DNA of 64,000 nucleotides. Source: Paenibacillus silvestris (GTDB taxonomy: Bacteria; Bacillota; Bacilli; Paenibacillales; NBRC-103111). Shown here in pieces: positions 50,267 through 58,315 of this stretch. Position numbers and translations under genes: made by a program. The notes beneath the pieces were generated by a model. That model was not told where the DNA came from and did no database searches. It saw nothing but the letters and a program-made list of their open reading frames with translations. The stretch covers positions 310,352-374,351 of the forward strand of contig NZ_WTUZ01000010.1 in the NCBI RefSeq assembly GCF_009882985.1, given 5' to 3'. Position 1 is the stretch's first letter. Each line of letters opens with the position of its first letter.

Positions 50267-50857
50267 TTAGAACCGTGGTAAATTCGATAAGTTGTTGCTT
50301 GGATCTCCATCCGGATAAGACCTTAGCGTCTTCTCCCCTTCTCGATTTCGCCCAGTGTTCACATCTTCAATTAATCCAGCTTCCGTCATCGCTATCGCAT
50401 TCGCAATATCCACGACTCTGCCATCTTGAAATTGTACGCTGCTAATGGCGCCATCACCATAATGAACGGCTTGAATAATCGCCTTATTCGGATCAATGGT
50501 ATGAGGTCCTGCCCCATACTGCGTCCCATCTCGCATGAACGTTCCATATTGTGTAGGCTGACCATTCGGTCCATAACCTGTGTACCCACCTTGGAACCCA
50601 ACATTGCGTGCATCCGCATGATTGATACCCGTGTTTCGTTGACCATAAGGGGCACCCATATCGCCGGAAGAACCGGGAACTGGCATTCCGCCTTGATAAG
50701 TCTGGTACTGTGATTGATCGTTGCGCGCTTGCGGCATCAAGTTTTGTTGCACGTTTGGCTGATATGATGGTGTTGGTTGAAAAGATGACTGCATCATACC
50801 GTTAGGTTGGCTTTGCATATTCGGATTCGGTACGGGACCGCGCCGGCGTCTTGACAT
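50267..50857 (-). CDS. DUF3892-domain protein with low-complexity N-terminus
   Basis: From the ATG at 50857 (GGAG nine bases upstream), 196 residues. Residues 1-115 are disordered and rich in Gln, Pro, Gly, Asn and Met after a basic SRRRRGP start. The C-terminal 75 residues, from NKAIIQAVHYGDGAISSVQF through VVDIANAIAMTEAGLIEDV to TLRSYPDGDPSNNLSNLP, match the DUF3892 pattern. Function unknown. It lies 77 bp after the exporter permease gene and may be part of that transcript. Confidence 0.8.
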   Translation of the reverse strand: MSRRRRGPVPNPNMQSQPNGMMQSSFQPTPSYQPNVQQNLMPQARNDQSQYQTYQGGMPVPGSSGDMGAPYGQRNTGINHADARNVGFQGGYTGYGPNGQPTQYGTFMRDGTQYGAGPHTIDPNKAIIQAVHYGDGAISSVQFQDGRVVDIANAIAMTEAGLIEDVNTGRNREGEKTLRSYPDGDPSNNLSNLPRF

Positions 50858-50934
50858 TCCTATCGACTCCTTTGTTTTACGTAATATGTCTGCCACCTAA
50901 TTAGCATGCGCCACTCGTGCCTATCCTATGCCTT

Positions 50935-51780
50935 TTACCGCCTCAGTCCCATCATATTGCCAGAAGAGTACTTTCTGAGCCCTCCATAGAAAAGGGTTAT
51001 TGCACCAATGCAAAGTATTAGAGTGATACCAATGGCAGCTACAATAAACAGCAAGTCAGCTTCGCGCAACAAACCAATCGGCAAGTAGCTAATAAATCCT
51101 GCTGGCAGCACGGTGAATAGAACTACTTTACCTAGACCTTTAAAAATGCTGGTTGGATATGTCGTAAAAGTTAGGAGTGCATTATACAACTGAAAACTAA
51201 GCCCTTCCGTATTGCCTAACCAGAATGCCAGGCAGTTTACAATGACCGTGAAAAATAAAAATATCAACGTTGACAATACCATCGCGAGTGCAAATTTTAA
51301 AAATCCAAGACCCGATTTATCACCGAAAGCAATATAAATCATAAGTGCGAATAAGACGTCACCTATGGCACTAACCGACATGCGGCTAATGAGGACATGC
51401 AGCAGCACAGGCTTTGGCTGAGTTAAATAGATATCAAGCTGCCCTGTTGCAATCAGATTCGATATCCGGCTCGCATTGCCAAAGAATGTGGCCATCACCC
51501 CGAAACCTCCTGCTGCAATGGCCCACAGCATCATCACATCCTGCAGTCCCCATCCATTCAATACATGAAATCGGCTGAAATAAATACCCCAAAATACGAT
51601 CCAAACCACATTATTGATGATCATCATGCCGGCTGTAAGCAGAAAGCTCAAGCGGAATTCCATGGCTCCCGCCAAATTGAGCTTCCAGCACTCCCACACG
51701 AATCGAAGCATTCGCTTGATCTTCCCAGGCTGACCATATTCACTGATTGCTCTCAAACTGCTACTATCCACCGTTAACAT
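50935..51780 (-). CDS. ABC-2 family exporter permease (second subunit)
   Basis: A 281-residue membrane protein with six predicted segments, of the DUF990/ABC-2 group. It carries TGQLDIYLTQPKPVLLHVLISRM, a loop typical of this group. It overlaps the preceding permease gene by 17 bp. With the partner permease and ATPase it forms a three-gene exporter of unknown substrate. Confidence 0.87.
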   Translation of the reverse strand: MLTVDSSSLRAISEYGQPGKIKRMLRFVWECWKLNLAGAMEFRLSFLLTAGMMIINNVVWIVFWGIYFSRFHVLNGWGLQDVMMLWAIAAGGFGVMATFFGNASRISNLIATGQLDIYLTQPKPVLLHVLISRMSVSAIGDVLFALMIYIAFGDKSGLGFLKFALAMVLSTLIFLFFTVIVNCLAFWLGNTEGLSFQLYNALLTFTTYPTSIFKGLGKVVLFTVLPAGFISYLPIGLLREADLLFIVAAIGITLILCIGAITLFYGGLRKYSSGNMMGLRR

Positions 51781-52567
51781 TGAGCTTTGTCACTCCTTTC
51801 CGATATACGAGGAAGACGATAACACCAATCACTAGCATCCAAATAAGCTGAGTTGTAATGGCTCCTGCCAGCTTCGAGGCTTCGAAAGCAACCGTTGTTT
51901 TGGCTGGGAGATACACAATCGTTTGGAAAGGGAGCCAGCGTCCTACCTGCTGCAGTGCATCAGGGAATAGCTCTAGTGGCATCAGCATGCCGCCAATGGT
52001 AAATAGAAATTTGTTGTACACAAATTCCAGTCCCCGAGTCTCTTCCACCCAGAAAGCGCAAAGCGCTAATACCATATTCAACAAGAAATTGATGGTGAAA
52101 CCGCAAAGCGCAATGAGCGGAAGCCATAACAAGCCATAACCAAAATGCGGTGTGCCAATGATCAACAGTCCCAAAATGGTACCAAGTATGCCGTTTACTA
52201 TAAACCGTATCGCTGCTTCACTCATGTACTCGACATAATGGAACACGACAAAATTAACCGGGCGAACGAATTTAAACACAATATCGCCGCTTTTCACTTC
52301 TTCTTCCACCCGCGTGCACAAGCTGGGACTAGCCAGAATCATGGATTCGGTAACGACCAGATACCACATAATTTGTTTGAAACTGTAGCCAGCAATCGTT
52401 TCTGTTCCTTCACCATGGAATGTCGTCTGCCACAACTGAAGGAAGATATACAGGATCAAAAGCAGGAATAATGAACGGATGAGAAAGTCTGCGACATACG
52501 CAAATTGATTGCGCAGCGTGATTTTGCCGATAAACACATATTTAACCGATTTGCTCCAGGAGTTCAA
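51764..52567 (-). CDS. ABC-2 family exporter permease (first subunit)
   Basis: Probable TTG start at 52567 with GGGAGG eight bases upstream gives 267 residues; an ATG ten codons earlier is an alternative. Six predicted membrane segments; the loop EVKSGDIVFKFVRPVNFVVF corresponds to the TGQLDIYLTQP loop of the partner. The gene overlaps the end of the ATPase gene by 26 bp and the second permease by 17 bp, so translation is coupled throughout. Confidence 0.86.
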   Translation of the reverse strand: MNSWSKSVKYVFIGKITLRNQFAYVADFLIRSLFLLLILYIFLQLWQTTFHGEGTETIAGYSFKQIMWYLVVTESMILASPSLCTRVEEEVKSGDIVFKFVRPVNFVVFHYVEYMSEAAIRFIVNGILGTILGLLIIGTPHFGYGLLWLPLIALCGFTINFLLNMVLALCAFWVEETRGLEFVYNKFLFTIGGMLMPLELFPDALQQVGRWLPFQTIVYLPAKTTVAFEASKLAGAITTQLIWMLVIGVIVFLVYRKGVTKLNVNGG

Positions 52568-53561
52568 GTTCCATCCCTCCCTTGCCATAGTCCCCATACA
52601 TACGAGTGATAATATCCTCCATAGGCGGATCTTCTACGGTGACATCAACTATGCGGTGAGCCGCCATAATCTGCGACAAGGCAGTTTCAATCGTCGTTAG
52701 CCCTGTATCCACCGATAAAGAGAGTCCCGTACCGTTCTTCTCGAGCACAGTCACACCCTCGAGATTCATCTCGCCTGGTTCATCCTCAAGCACAAGACGT
52801 ACGGTCTTGTGGGTCATGAAGCGCTGCTTCATCACTTGAACGCGATTATCGAACACGATACGTCCATGATTAATCACAATGGCTCTATCGCATAATCGCT
52901 CAATGTCACCCGCATCATGCGACGTCAGAAAGATCGTTGTTCCTTCTTCTCGCTTCAGCTCCAGAATAAGCTCTCGGATACGCTGCTTCACAACAACGTC
53001 TAAGCCGATAGTCGGTTCATCCAAGAATAAAACCTGGGGACGATGCAGTAAGGAAGCCGCGATTTCACATCGCATCCTCTCGCCTAGCGACAACTTGCGA
53101 ACTGTTGTGTGCAAGTAAGGCCCCAGCTCGAATCGCTCGATGAGATCGTCACGCCGCTTGATATAATCACTTCGCCGCAGCTCATAAATACGACTCATCA
53201 GCTCGAAGGTATCGATCGGCGGCAAGTGATACCAGAGCTGCGATTTCTGGCCGAAAACGGAACCGATCTGGTAGCTAAGCTTGTTTCGCTCCTTCCAGGG
53301 ACAACAGCCTAACACTTCCGCTTCTCCAGTGGATGGATGCAAGATCCCTGTCAGCATCTTGATCGTCGTTGACTTGCCCGCTCCGTTTGGACCGAGGAAG
53401 GCTAGCGTTTCTCCTTGGACAGCAGAGAAGGTAACGCCTTCAACGGCTACTTTCTCCGTGTATTGCGGTCTAACGAGCGCCCTAACACTGCCAATGAATC
53501 CTTCTTCTTTCTTCTTCATCCGAAATGACTTCCCTAACTGCTCAACGCGAATCGACTCCAT
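52542..53561 (-). CDS. ABC transporter ATP-binding protein of an ABC-2 exporter
   Basis: From the ATG at 53561, 339 residues. Walker A GPNGAGKST at 57-65, the signature LSLGERMRCEIAASLL, Walker B VLFLDEPTIGLD and the switch His in FLTSHDAGDIERL are all present. The last 80 residues form the accessory domain usual in exporter ATPases of this group. First gene of an operon with two DUF990-type permeases. The transcript has a roughly 180-base leader ending in an intrinsic terminator only 31 bases before the start codon, so expression probably depends on antitermination. Confidence 0.92.
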   Translation of the reverse strand: MESIRVEQLGKSFRMKKKEEGFIGSVRALVRPQYTEKVAVEGVTFSAVQGETLAFLGPNGAGKSTTIKMLTGILHPSTGEAEVLGCCPWKERNKLSYQIGSVFGQKSQLWYHLPPIDTFELMSRIYELRRSDYIKRRDDLIERFELGPYLHTTVRKLSLGERMRCEIAASLLHRPQVLFLDEPTIGLDVVVKQRIRELILELKREEGTTIFLTSHDAGDIERLCDRAIVINHGRIVFDNRVQVMKQRFMTHKTVRLVLEDEPGEMNLEGVTVLEKNGTGLSLSVDTGLTTIETALSQIMAAHRIVDVTVEDPPMEDIITRMYGDYGKGGMELELLEQIG

Positions 53562-53591
53562 CAGCTCCACCGTCCTTTCTCACACTGCAGC

Positions 53592-53647
53592 AAAAAAGAC
53601 CTTCGGTCAGTTTCGCCTATGCAGGCGGAACTTTCCGAAGGTCTTTT
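53592..53647 (-). terminator. Leader terminator of the exporter operon (expression platform)
   Basis: Minus strand AAAAGACCTTCGG and CCGAAGGTCTTTTTT form a 13-bp stem enclosing a second stem, GTTCCGCCT/AGGCGAAAC. The T run ends 31 bases before the ATG at 53561, leaving no room for another promoter. The 5' arm overlaps the conserved GGGATAAAAGACC block of the upstream aptamer-like region. Confidence 0.85.
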
Positions 53648-53740
53648 ATCCCTTACGGTGTAACACGACTTCATCCGTGTCGGCTTCGCTTGGTTCGCCA
53701 TCCGCGTGGATTCGGATCCCTAGAAGCCCTTCCGTTTATT
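53640..53740 (-). promoter_or_regulatory. Candidate ykkC-family riboswitch aptamer
   Basis: The minus-strand leader contains, in order, GGCTTC-TAGGG-ATCCG, a hairpin arm CGGAT, CCAAGC-GAAGCC (GAAGCC closes a 6-bp stem with GGCTTC), a hairpin CACGGATGAAGTCGTG, then ACACCG and GGGATAAAAG. CTAGGG-UCCG, ACACGG and GGGAUAAAAG are the conserved blocks of ykkC RNAs (guanidine-I and the ppGpp/PRPP/nucleotide subtypes). The GGUCCGAGAG and CCCGGGAGA blocks of guanidine-I are not matched exactly, so the ligand is open. Based on memory of the consensus, not a covariance search. Confidence 0.55.
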
Positions 53741-53746
53741 TTCCAC

Positions 53747-53776
53747 ATCTTAACACATCATGTCATGTACAGACAA
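53747..53776 (-). promoter_or_regulatory. Promoter of the exporter operon
   Basis: Minus strand TTGTCT (53776-53771), 18 bp, TAAGAT (53752-53747) with an extended TGT before it. The predicted transcription start (about 53740) coincides with the 5' edge of the aptamer-like region. Confidence 0.55.
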
Positions 53777-53789
53777 TACCTTTTTTCAA

Positions 53790-54041
53790 TTAATTCCCAG
53801 ATTGTTGAAGCGTATCAAGCTCCTGCTTGAGGGTCTCTGATTTCTGCTGCGCATCCTTAATTTGAGTTTGCAGCTGCTGAATCTCCTGCTCCGCCTCTGA
53901 AAGGGCAGCCGCGGTAGCCTGGGAGTGAAGCTCCTGAGCTACCTGCAGGGTTTGTTCAGCCGCTTGCTCCGCTTTTTGTGCAAACTGTTTAATTTGTTCA
54001 ATGTTTTGCTTATCTTGACTTTGTTGTCCTTGTTGTGGCAT
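53790..54041 (-). CDS. Small coiled-coil protein, Gln/Glu/Ala-rich
   Basis: From the ATG at 54041 (GGGGG seven bases upstream), 83 residues. Almost entirely predicted coiled coil (IEQIKQFAQKAEQAAEQTLQ through QTQIKDAQQKSETLKQELD). Composition resembles small structural or spore-associated peptides, but I do not recognise a family. It stands between the rsiV-like gene and the exporter leader. Confidence 0.65.
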   Translation of the reverse strand: MPQQGQQSQDKQNIEQIKQFAQKAEQAAEQTLQVAQELHSQATAAALSEAEQEIQQLQTQIKDAQQKSETLKQELDTLQQSGN

Positions 54042-54128
54042 AAAAGAACCCCCAGCTCGAATTTTCCATACAAGATTAATTTTAGTAAAATGAGCCGATC
54101 TTATTCCTCTCATCCTTAGCAACTTGAT

Positions 54129-55007
54129 TTATCGCAGATATTCGTCTTTATTCACTAGAAGATCGGATACCACACCGGTCGGAATAATGAATTCAGGAAC
54201 GCCCATATAACCAGGCGCAACTTCATACTTTTGAAAAGAAATAACAAGTTGATCCTTCTCATTAATATAAAAGCTTTGATCTTTGTTTATTTTCTGAAAA
54301 ACCTCGCTCATCTGCGCCGCGGAGCCTTTCACCCAATACACCTTAGACGGATCTGATTTCATCTGTTCCATCATTTGCGCCTTGATGTTCTCGCTGATCA
54401 CATCAATATAACGCTCATCTATGAACAAACTCGACAGCGTGATAAGAATCTCTTTCTTTTTATCAATCGTATCAAACTGAAAGGTAGTTGAAGATGACCC
54501 CACCGTATTAACCACATATCTCCCTACGGATAAAATACGATCGTTATCGGTTTTCACAACATAGCCGCTGTTTACGCCCAAGTGCCCTCCAGTGCCTGCT
54601 GCTTTCATACTTTCCATATCCGTCATGAAGTCACGATACTGCTTTTTCGCTTCCTCCTGATATTTGTTATTCAACGATTCCTGCAGATCCTTATTTTTCA
54701 TATCCGTAATTGCAGGTACTTCCAATTTGGCTTCATATGTCTGGTCTTTAAATATATATTCTCTAAACGTGAGCACCTTAATTAAATTCCCAACCAGCGG
54801 CACTTCCGACAGCGCATGAGCAAAAGCAGGACTTGCATTGATGCTAGTTACCAGAATAACCACCGCGGCTGCAGCAGCAGCAACCCATTTGAAACTACTC
54901 TTTTTCTTTGTATGTTGTTTGATGGCTTTATTTACGATAAAATCAAGCTCATTTGGGATCGGAATATCCCTATATTGTTGTTTCATCTCATCTAATTTCC
55001 TATCCAT
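54129..55007 (-). CDS. rsiV: RsiV-like anti-sigma factor
   Basis: A 292-residue single-span membrane protein: cytoplasmic N-terminus of about 38 residues that would bind the sigma factor, one membrane segment (about 40-60, WVAAAAAAVVILVTSINAS), then an extracellular part resembling the DUF4179/DUF3298 module of B. subtilis RsiV, which binds lysozyme and is then cleaved. The gene starts 2 bp after the sigma gene stop, the usual arrangement. Ligand here is inferred only from homology-like features. Confidence 0.78.
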   Translation of the reverse strand: MDRKLDEMKQQYRDIPIPNELDFIVNKAIKQHTKKKSSFKWVAAAAAAVVILVTSINASPAFAHALSEVPLVGNLIKVLTFREYIFKDQTYEAKLEVPAITDMKNKDLQESLNNKYQEEAKKQYRDFMTDMESMKAAGTGGHLGVNSGYVVKTDNDRILSVGRYVVNTVGSSSTTFQFDTIDKKKEILITLSSLFIDERYIDVISENIKAQMMEQMKSDPSKVYWVKGSAAQMSEVFQKINKDQSFYINEKDQLVISFQKYEVAPGYMGVPEFIIPTGVVSDLLVNKDEYLR

Positions 55008-55008
55008 C

Positions 55009-55518
55009 TTAGCGGACCTCCTCTAGATTTTCTTCGGTCATACGAATACGAAGCAGCCGCAGCGCTTGATAGAGGCGAGTTTTGATGGTCGAAATATTTT
55101 CATTCAACACTTCGGCAATTTCATCAATTTTCAAATCCTCGAAAAACCTAAGCGTAATCACGCTGCGATACATGGTCGGGAGCTCTTCCAGTGCGATTTC
55201 CAGGTCCATATTGGCATATACATCTTCACTGCCAGAATCCATCGCTTCCAGCATCGTTTCGTCCACGACTTGCAGCTTTTTGTGTTTCCGTAAGAAATCC
55301 AGCGAGGTGTTCACGACAATTCGATAAAACCAACTCTTCATGGATGCGGTGCTTTTCAACGACTCCGCCGAGGCGAACGCCTTATGGATAGCTTCTTGCA
55401 CAATATCAAGCGCATCCTCTTGATTTTTCACATAGCTGTATGCCAAGCGGTAGACGTGTTCCTTATGTTCCGTTATACACGTAATTAACAATTTCTCCAG
55501 ATTTACTTGTAGGGTCAT
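55009..55518 (-). CDS. sigV: ECF sigma factor, SigV-like
   Basis: A 169-residue ECF sigma factor with sigma2 (NQEDALDIVQEAIHKAFAS) and sigma4 (LKIDEIAEVLNENISTIKTRLYQALRLLR) and no extra domain. Length, sequence character and the directly following RsiV-like gene point to the SigV group, which responds to cell-envelope stress such as lysozyme. A TGAAAC/CGTC-like promoter upstream suggests autoregulation. No O-acetyltransferase (oatA) gene lies nearby, unlike in B. subtilis. Confidence 0.82.
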   Translation of the reverse strand: MTLQVNLEKLLITCITEHKEHVYRLAYSYVKNQEDALDIVQEAIHKAFASAESLKSTASMKSWFYRIVVNTSLDFLRKHKKLQVVDETMLEAMDSGSEDVYANMDLEIALEELPTMYRSVITLRFFEDLKIDEIAEVLNENISTIKTRLYQALRLLRIRMTEENLEEVR

Positions 55519-55576
55519 GAGTGTAAAGACGCTCCTTTTGATACACGCGAATTAAAATGTGTCTTCTATGTGGTAG

Positions 55577-55603
55577 GACGTATAAGTGCGCCATAAAGTT
55601 TGG
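55577..55603 (-). promoter_or_regulatory. Probable autoregulatory ECF promoter of sigV
   Basis: Minus strand CCAAAC (55603-55598), 17 bp, CGTC (55580-55577). Resembles the TGAAAC-N16/17-CGTC promoters of the SigM/V/W/X group, with two mismatches in the -35 element. Confidence 0.45.
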
Positions 55604-55717
55604 ATCTAGACATCATAACATACGGTGTAAGGGCTCAGAACCATCCTTCTTCTACCAATTTCTTTCTCCCACTGCTATACTTACAGCATGCATACGCGAG
55701 AGAGGTGACTAGAGCCT

Positions 55718-56800
55718 ATGAACATTATTAAAGTCAAAGACCGCCATGAATTAGAAAAAAGAATCCCCTCCATGCCCTGGTATATCGAGAAATTTATTAA
55801 TTATAAGCTGCCGGATCTTTCGCCTTCCTCATTGCTGGAGTACGTGCGCGATTATGAAATCTTCTTATCCTGGCTGCTAGCTGAAGGGTTAAGCACGGCC
55901 CCATCAATAAATCAAGTACCGATTGAAGATTTAGAGAAATTACATATGGACAGCGTTGATAACTTCCGCATGTTCCTTGCTACACGAAGAGAACAAGCTA
56001 ACGTCAAGACGACGATTAACCGGAAGCTTTCCGCACTTCGATCCCTTTTCCATTATTTAAGCCAAATTGCCGAAGATGAGGATTTCTACCCGCTGCTAAA
56101 GCGAAATGTTATGGCCAAGGTGGAAATTAAGCGGTCCCATAGGCCTAAGGATAGCGCTGCCAAGCTGGAAGGCAAGCTGCTGCAGGAAGAGGAAATTGCC
56201 CAGTTCATCGACTATGTCCAAAACGGATATGAGCATGACGTAGCTTCCAATAAGCAGGCTATATACTCATATGAACGCAACAAAATTAGAGATATCTGCA
56301 TCATTACGTTGATTTTGAATTCCGGCCTGCGCGTGTCCGAAGTTTTTAATCTGAATGTCGATGATATCGATCTGAAGAAGAAGCTCACTCATGTCTACCG
56401 CAAAGGTAAAAATGACGATACGTTCAAAACGCCTGTCTACTTCCGTCAGGATGCCATTGAGGCGCTAACGAATTATCTAGCTATTCGACAGACGCAATAT
56501 AAGCCGCTAAAAAAAGAAAAAGCCCTCTTCCTTGCCATAGCTAATGGCAAAAAAGAAGGCGTTCGTATGACCAAGCGAGCCATACAAGAGCTCGTTATCA
56601 AATATGCGAAGCGTTTTGGCAAACCCTATTTGTCCGTTCATAAGCTGCGACACTCGTTCGCCACGGATTACTACCTACAGAACGATTTGTACAAAACGCA
56701 AGAGCAGCTTGGGCACGCCTCACCGGAGACGACGCAAATTTATGCGCATCTGACCGATCGAACGATGTCCGAAGCGATTGATAAACGATTGGAATCCTGA
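55718..56800 (+). CDS. xerS: Tyrosine recombinase XerS
   Basis: A 360-residue tyrosine recombinase. N-terminal SAM-like core-binding domain to about residue 130, then the catalytic domain with Arg205 (NSGLRVSEVF), Lys near 229-231, His308 and Arg311 (HKLRHSFATD), His333 (LGHASPETTQ) and nucleophile Tyr342 (IYAHLTD). The N-terminus IPSMPWYIEKFINYKLPDLSPSSL is characteristic of XerS, the single-recombinase system that resolves chromosome dimers in streptococci and is found in other Bacillota. GAGAGGTG precedes the ATG. I found no dif-like site beside it. Confidence 0.88.
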   Translation: MNIIKVKDRHELEKRIPSMPWYIEKFINYKLPDLSPSSLLEYVRDYEIFLSWLLAEGLSTAPSINQVPIEDLEKLHMDSVDNFRMFLATRREQANVKTTINRKLSALRSLFHYLSQIAEDEDFYPLLKRNVMAKVEIKRSHRPKDSAAKLEGKLLQEEEIAQFIDYVQNGYEHDVASNKQAIYSYERNKIRDICIITLILNSGLRVSEVFNLNVDDIDLKKKLTHVYRKGKNDDTFKTPVYFRQDAIEALTNYLAIRQTQYKPLKKEKALFLAIANGKKEGVRMTKRAIQELVIKYAKRFGKPYLSVHKLRHSFATDYYLQNDLYKTQEQLGHASPETTQIYAHLTDRTMSEAIDKRLES

Positions 56801-56822
56801 AGCTTACTTCAGGATTTTTTCG
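56788..56822 (+). terminator. Terminator overlapping both stop codons of xerS and the aldo/keto reductase gene
   Basis: ATCCTGAAG and CTTCAGGAT form a 9-bp stem with a four-base loop, followed by TTTTT on the plus strand. The 5' arm contains the xerS stop and the 3' arm the last codons of the convergent gene. Confidence 0.85.
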
Positions 56823-57793
56823 ATTTGTTCGAGTTCTTCCGGAGCGAACTCCAGGTTTTTCAAAGCTGCAACGTTTTCCTCAATTTGCGATACACGGCTT
56901 GCGCCGATCAACGCTGAAGTGACACGTCCGCCGCGCAGTACCCATGCCAAGGACATTTGGGCTAAACTTTGACCACGGCTAGCAGCCAGCTCGTTCAATT
57001 GAATAATTTGATTCAGCTTCTCTTCCGTAATGTCCTTCGTATTCAGGAATTGACTTTTCCCGCTAGCGCGTGAATCACTAGGTACTCCACTTACGTATTT
57101 GTTCGTTAGCAAGCCTTGAGCAAGCGGACAGAACGCAATGCTGCCGACACCGAACTCATCCAGCACATCTTGCAGTCCACCCTCGATCCAACGATTCAGC
57201 ATGCTGTAAGAAGGTTGGTGAATTAATAGCGGTGTTCCAAGACCTTTCAGAATCGTTACCGCTTCTCTCGTTTGTTCCGCTGTATAGTTAGAAAGACCAA
57301 CGTACAAGGCTTTACCTTGACGAACGATTTGATCTAGAGCACCCATTGTTTCTTCAAAAGGCGTGTTCGGATCTGGTCTGTGCGAGTAGAAAATATCAAC
57401 ATAATCTAGGCCCATACGTTTCAAGCTTTGATCCAGGGAAGAAATTAGATTTTTCTTAGATCCCCATTCTCCGTATGGTCCTTCCCACATGTGGTAACCG
57501 GCTTTTGTCGAAATAATCATTTCATCACGGTAAGCGCCAAGGTCACTTTTCAGTACTTTGCCGAACATTTCTTCAGCCGAACCAGGAGGTGGGCCGTAGT
57601 TATTAGCCAAATCAAAATGTGTAATTCCTAAGTCAAATGAACGAAGCAGCATAGCTCGTCCGTTCTCGTGAATGTCCAATCCCCCGAAATTGTGCCACAG
57701 ACCTAATGAAATCGCTGGCAGTTTAAGTCCCGATTTTCCGGAACGATTATATTTCATTTCTGCATAACGCGTTGAACTTGCTTGATAAACCAT
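56804..57793 (-). CDS. Aldo/keto reductase, YghZ/MgrA type
   Basis: A 329-residue NADPH-dependent aldo/keto reductase. The N-terminus YNRSGKSGLKLPAISLGLWHNFG is typical of L-glyceraldehyde 3-phosphate reductases. The catalytic tetrad is visible as Asp (HFDLANNYG), Tyr (same motif), Lys (STKAGY) and His (FYSHRPD). It may detoxify aldehydes. AAGGAGGA precedes the ATG. Convergent with xerS. Confidence 0.9.
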   Translation of the reverse strand: MVYQASSTRYAEMKYNRSGKSGLKLPAISLGLWHNFGGLDIHENGRAMLLRSFDLGITHFDLANNYGPPPGSAEEMFGKVLKSDLGAYRDEMIISTKAGYHMWEGPYGEWGSKKNLISSLDQSLKRMGLDYVDIFYSHRPDPNTPFEETMGALDQIVRQGKALYVGLSNYTAEQTREAVTILKGLGTPLLIHQPSYSMLNRWIEGGLQDVLDEFGVGSIAFCPLAQGLLTNKYVSGVPSDSRASGKSQFLNTKDITEEKLNQIIQLNELAASRGQSLAQMSLAWVLRGGRVTSALIGASRVSQIEENVAALKNLEFAPEELEQIEKILK

Positions 57794-57971
57794 GTGAGTC
57801 CTCCTTCAAAATGTGCATAGAAAACTTACGCTGTAAGCATCTATTAAAGTTTCACCAAAGTTTGGTTTCTTAGTACAGTATAGGCGAACCCTGACAACAA
57901 AAAAAGAGCTGAAAAAAACGTGTCTTACTTACCTTGAGGTTACTAAGCTCTTTCAGACTCTTTTCCAGCTA

Positions 57972-58000
57972 CAAAAAAACTGTCGAGTCGCCTCGACAGT
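57972..58000 (-). terminator. Terminator after the cysteine-rich peptide gene
   Basis: ACTGTCGAG and CTCGACAGT form a 9-bp perfect stem with a four-base loop, followed on the minus strand by TTTTTTTG. It lies 9 bp beyond the stop at 58009. Confidence 0.9.
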
Positions 58001-58008
58001 TTCAGGAT

Positions 58009-58242
58009 TTACTTGCATTTACCGCAGCCACAGCCGCATTTACCTTTGCCTTTTGGTTTGTAGACTTCTTTTTTTGTTAATAACGCTTTTGACTTTGCAG
58101 TTCCACGAATTCCCGCACAGCGTAAACAATCCACTATACATTGATTCCGGCCAACTACAAACAACCGTGTACATACATTCGTACAATAACGGCCGCAATT
58201 TGGTATTGCACGTACATTGCCTAGATAAGCACTTTTTGTCAT
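58009..58242 (-). CDS. Cysteine-rich small protein (10 Cys in 77 residues)
   Basis: Cysteines at 16, 20, 24, 35, 39, 42, 69, 71, 73 and 76. Two clusters of the C-x3-C-x3-C and C-x3-C-x2-C kind precede a Lys/Gly-rich linker and the tail GKCGCGCGKCK. There is no signal peptide. The pattern suggests metal binding or a cross-linked spore or cell-surface peptide (inference). GGTGG stretches before the ATG at 58242 serve as ribosome site, and a strong terminator follows, supporting a real gene. No family recognised. Confidence 0.68.
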   Translation of the reverse strand: MTKSAYLGNVRAIPNCGRYCTNVCTRLFVVGRNQCIVDCLRCAGIRGTAKSKALLTKKEVYKPKGKGKCGCGCGKCK

Positions 58243-58315
58243 ACCACCAGCACCACCTTTTCATTTGGTACTTATAGGGTATTCCCGTGGTGATGCTTAT
58301 GGTTGTACAGTGCCT

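Noticed and set aside
55519-55717. A dif site upstream of xerS
   Set aside because: No sequence with convincing recombinase arms and a central spacer was found; a dif site can lie anywhere near the terminus.
58009-58242. Cysteine-rich peptide as a modified bacteriocin precursor
   Set aside because: No leader/core boundary and no modification or dedicated export genes adjacent.
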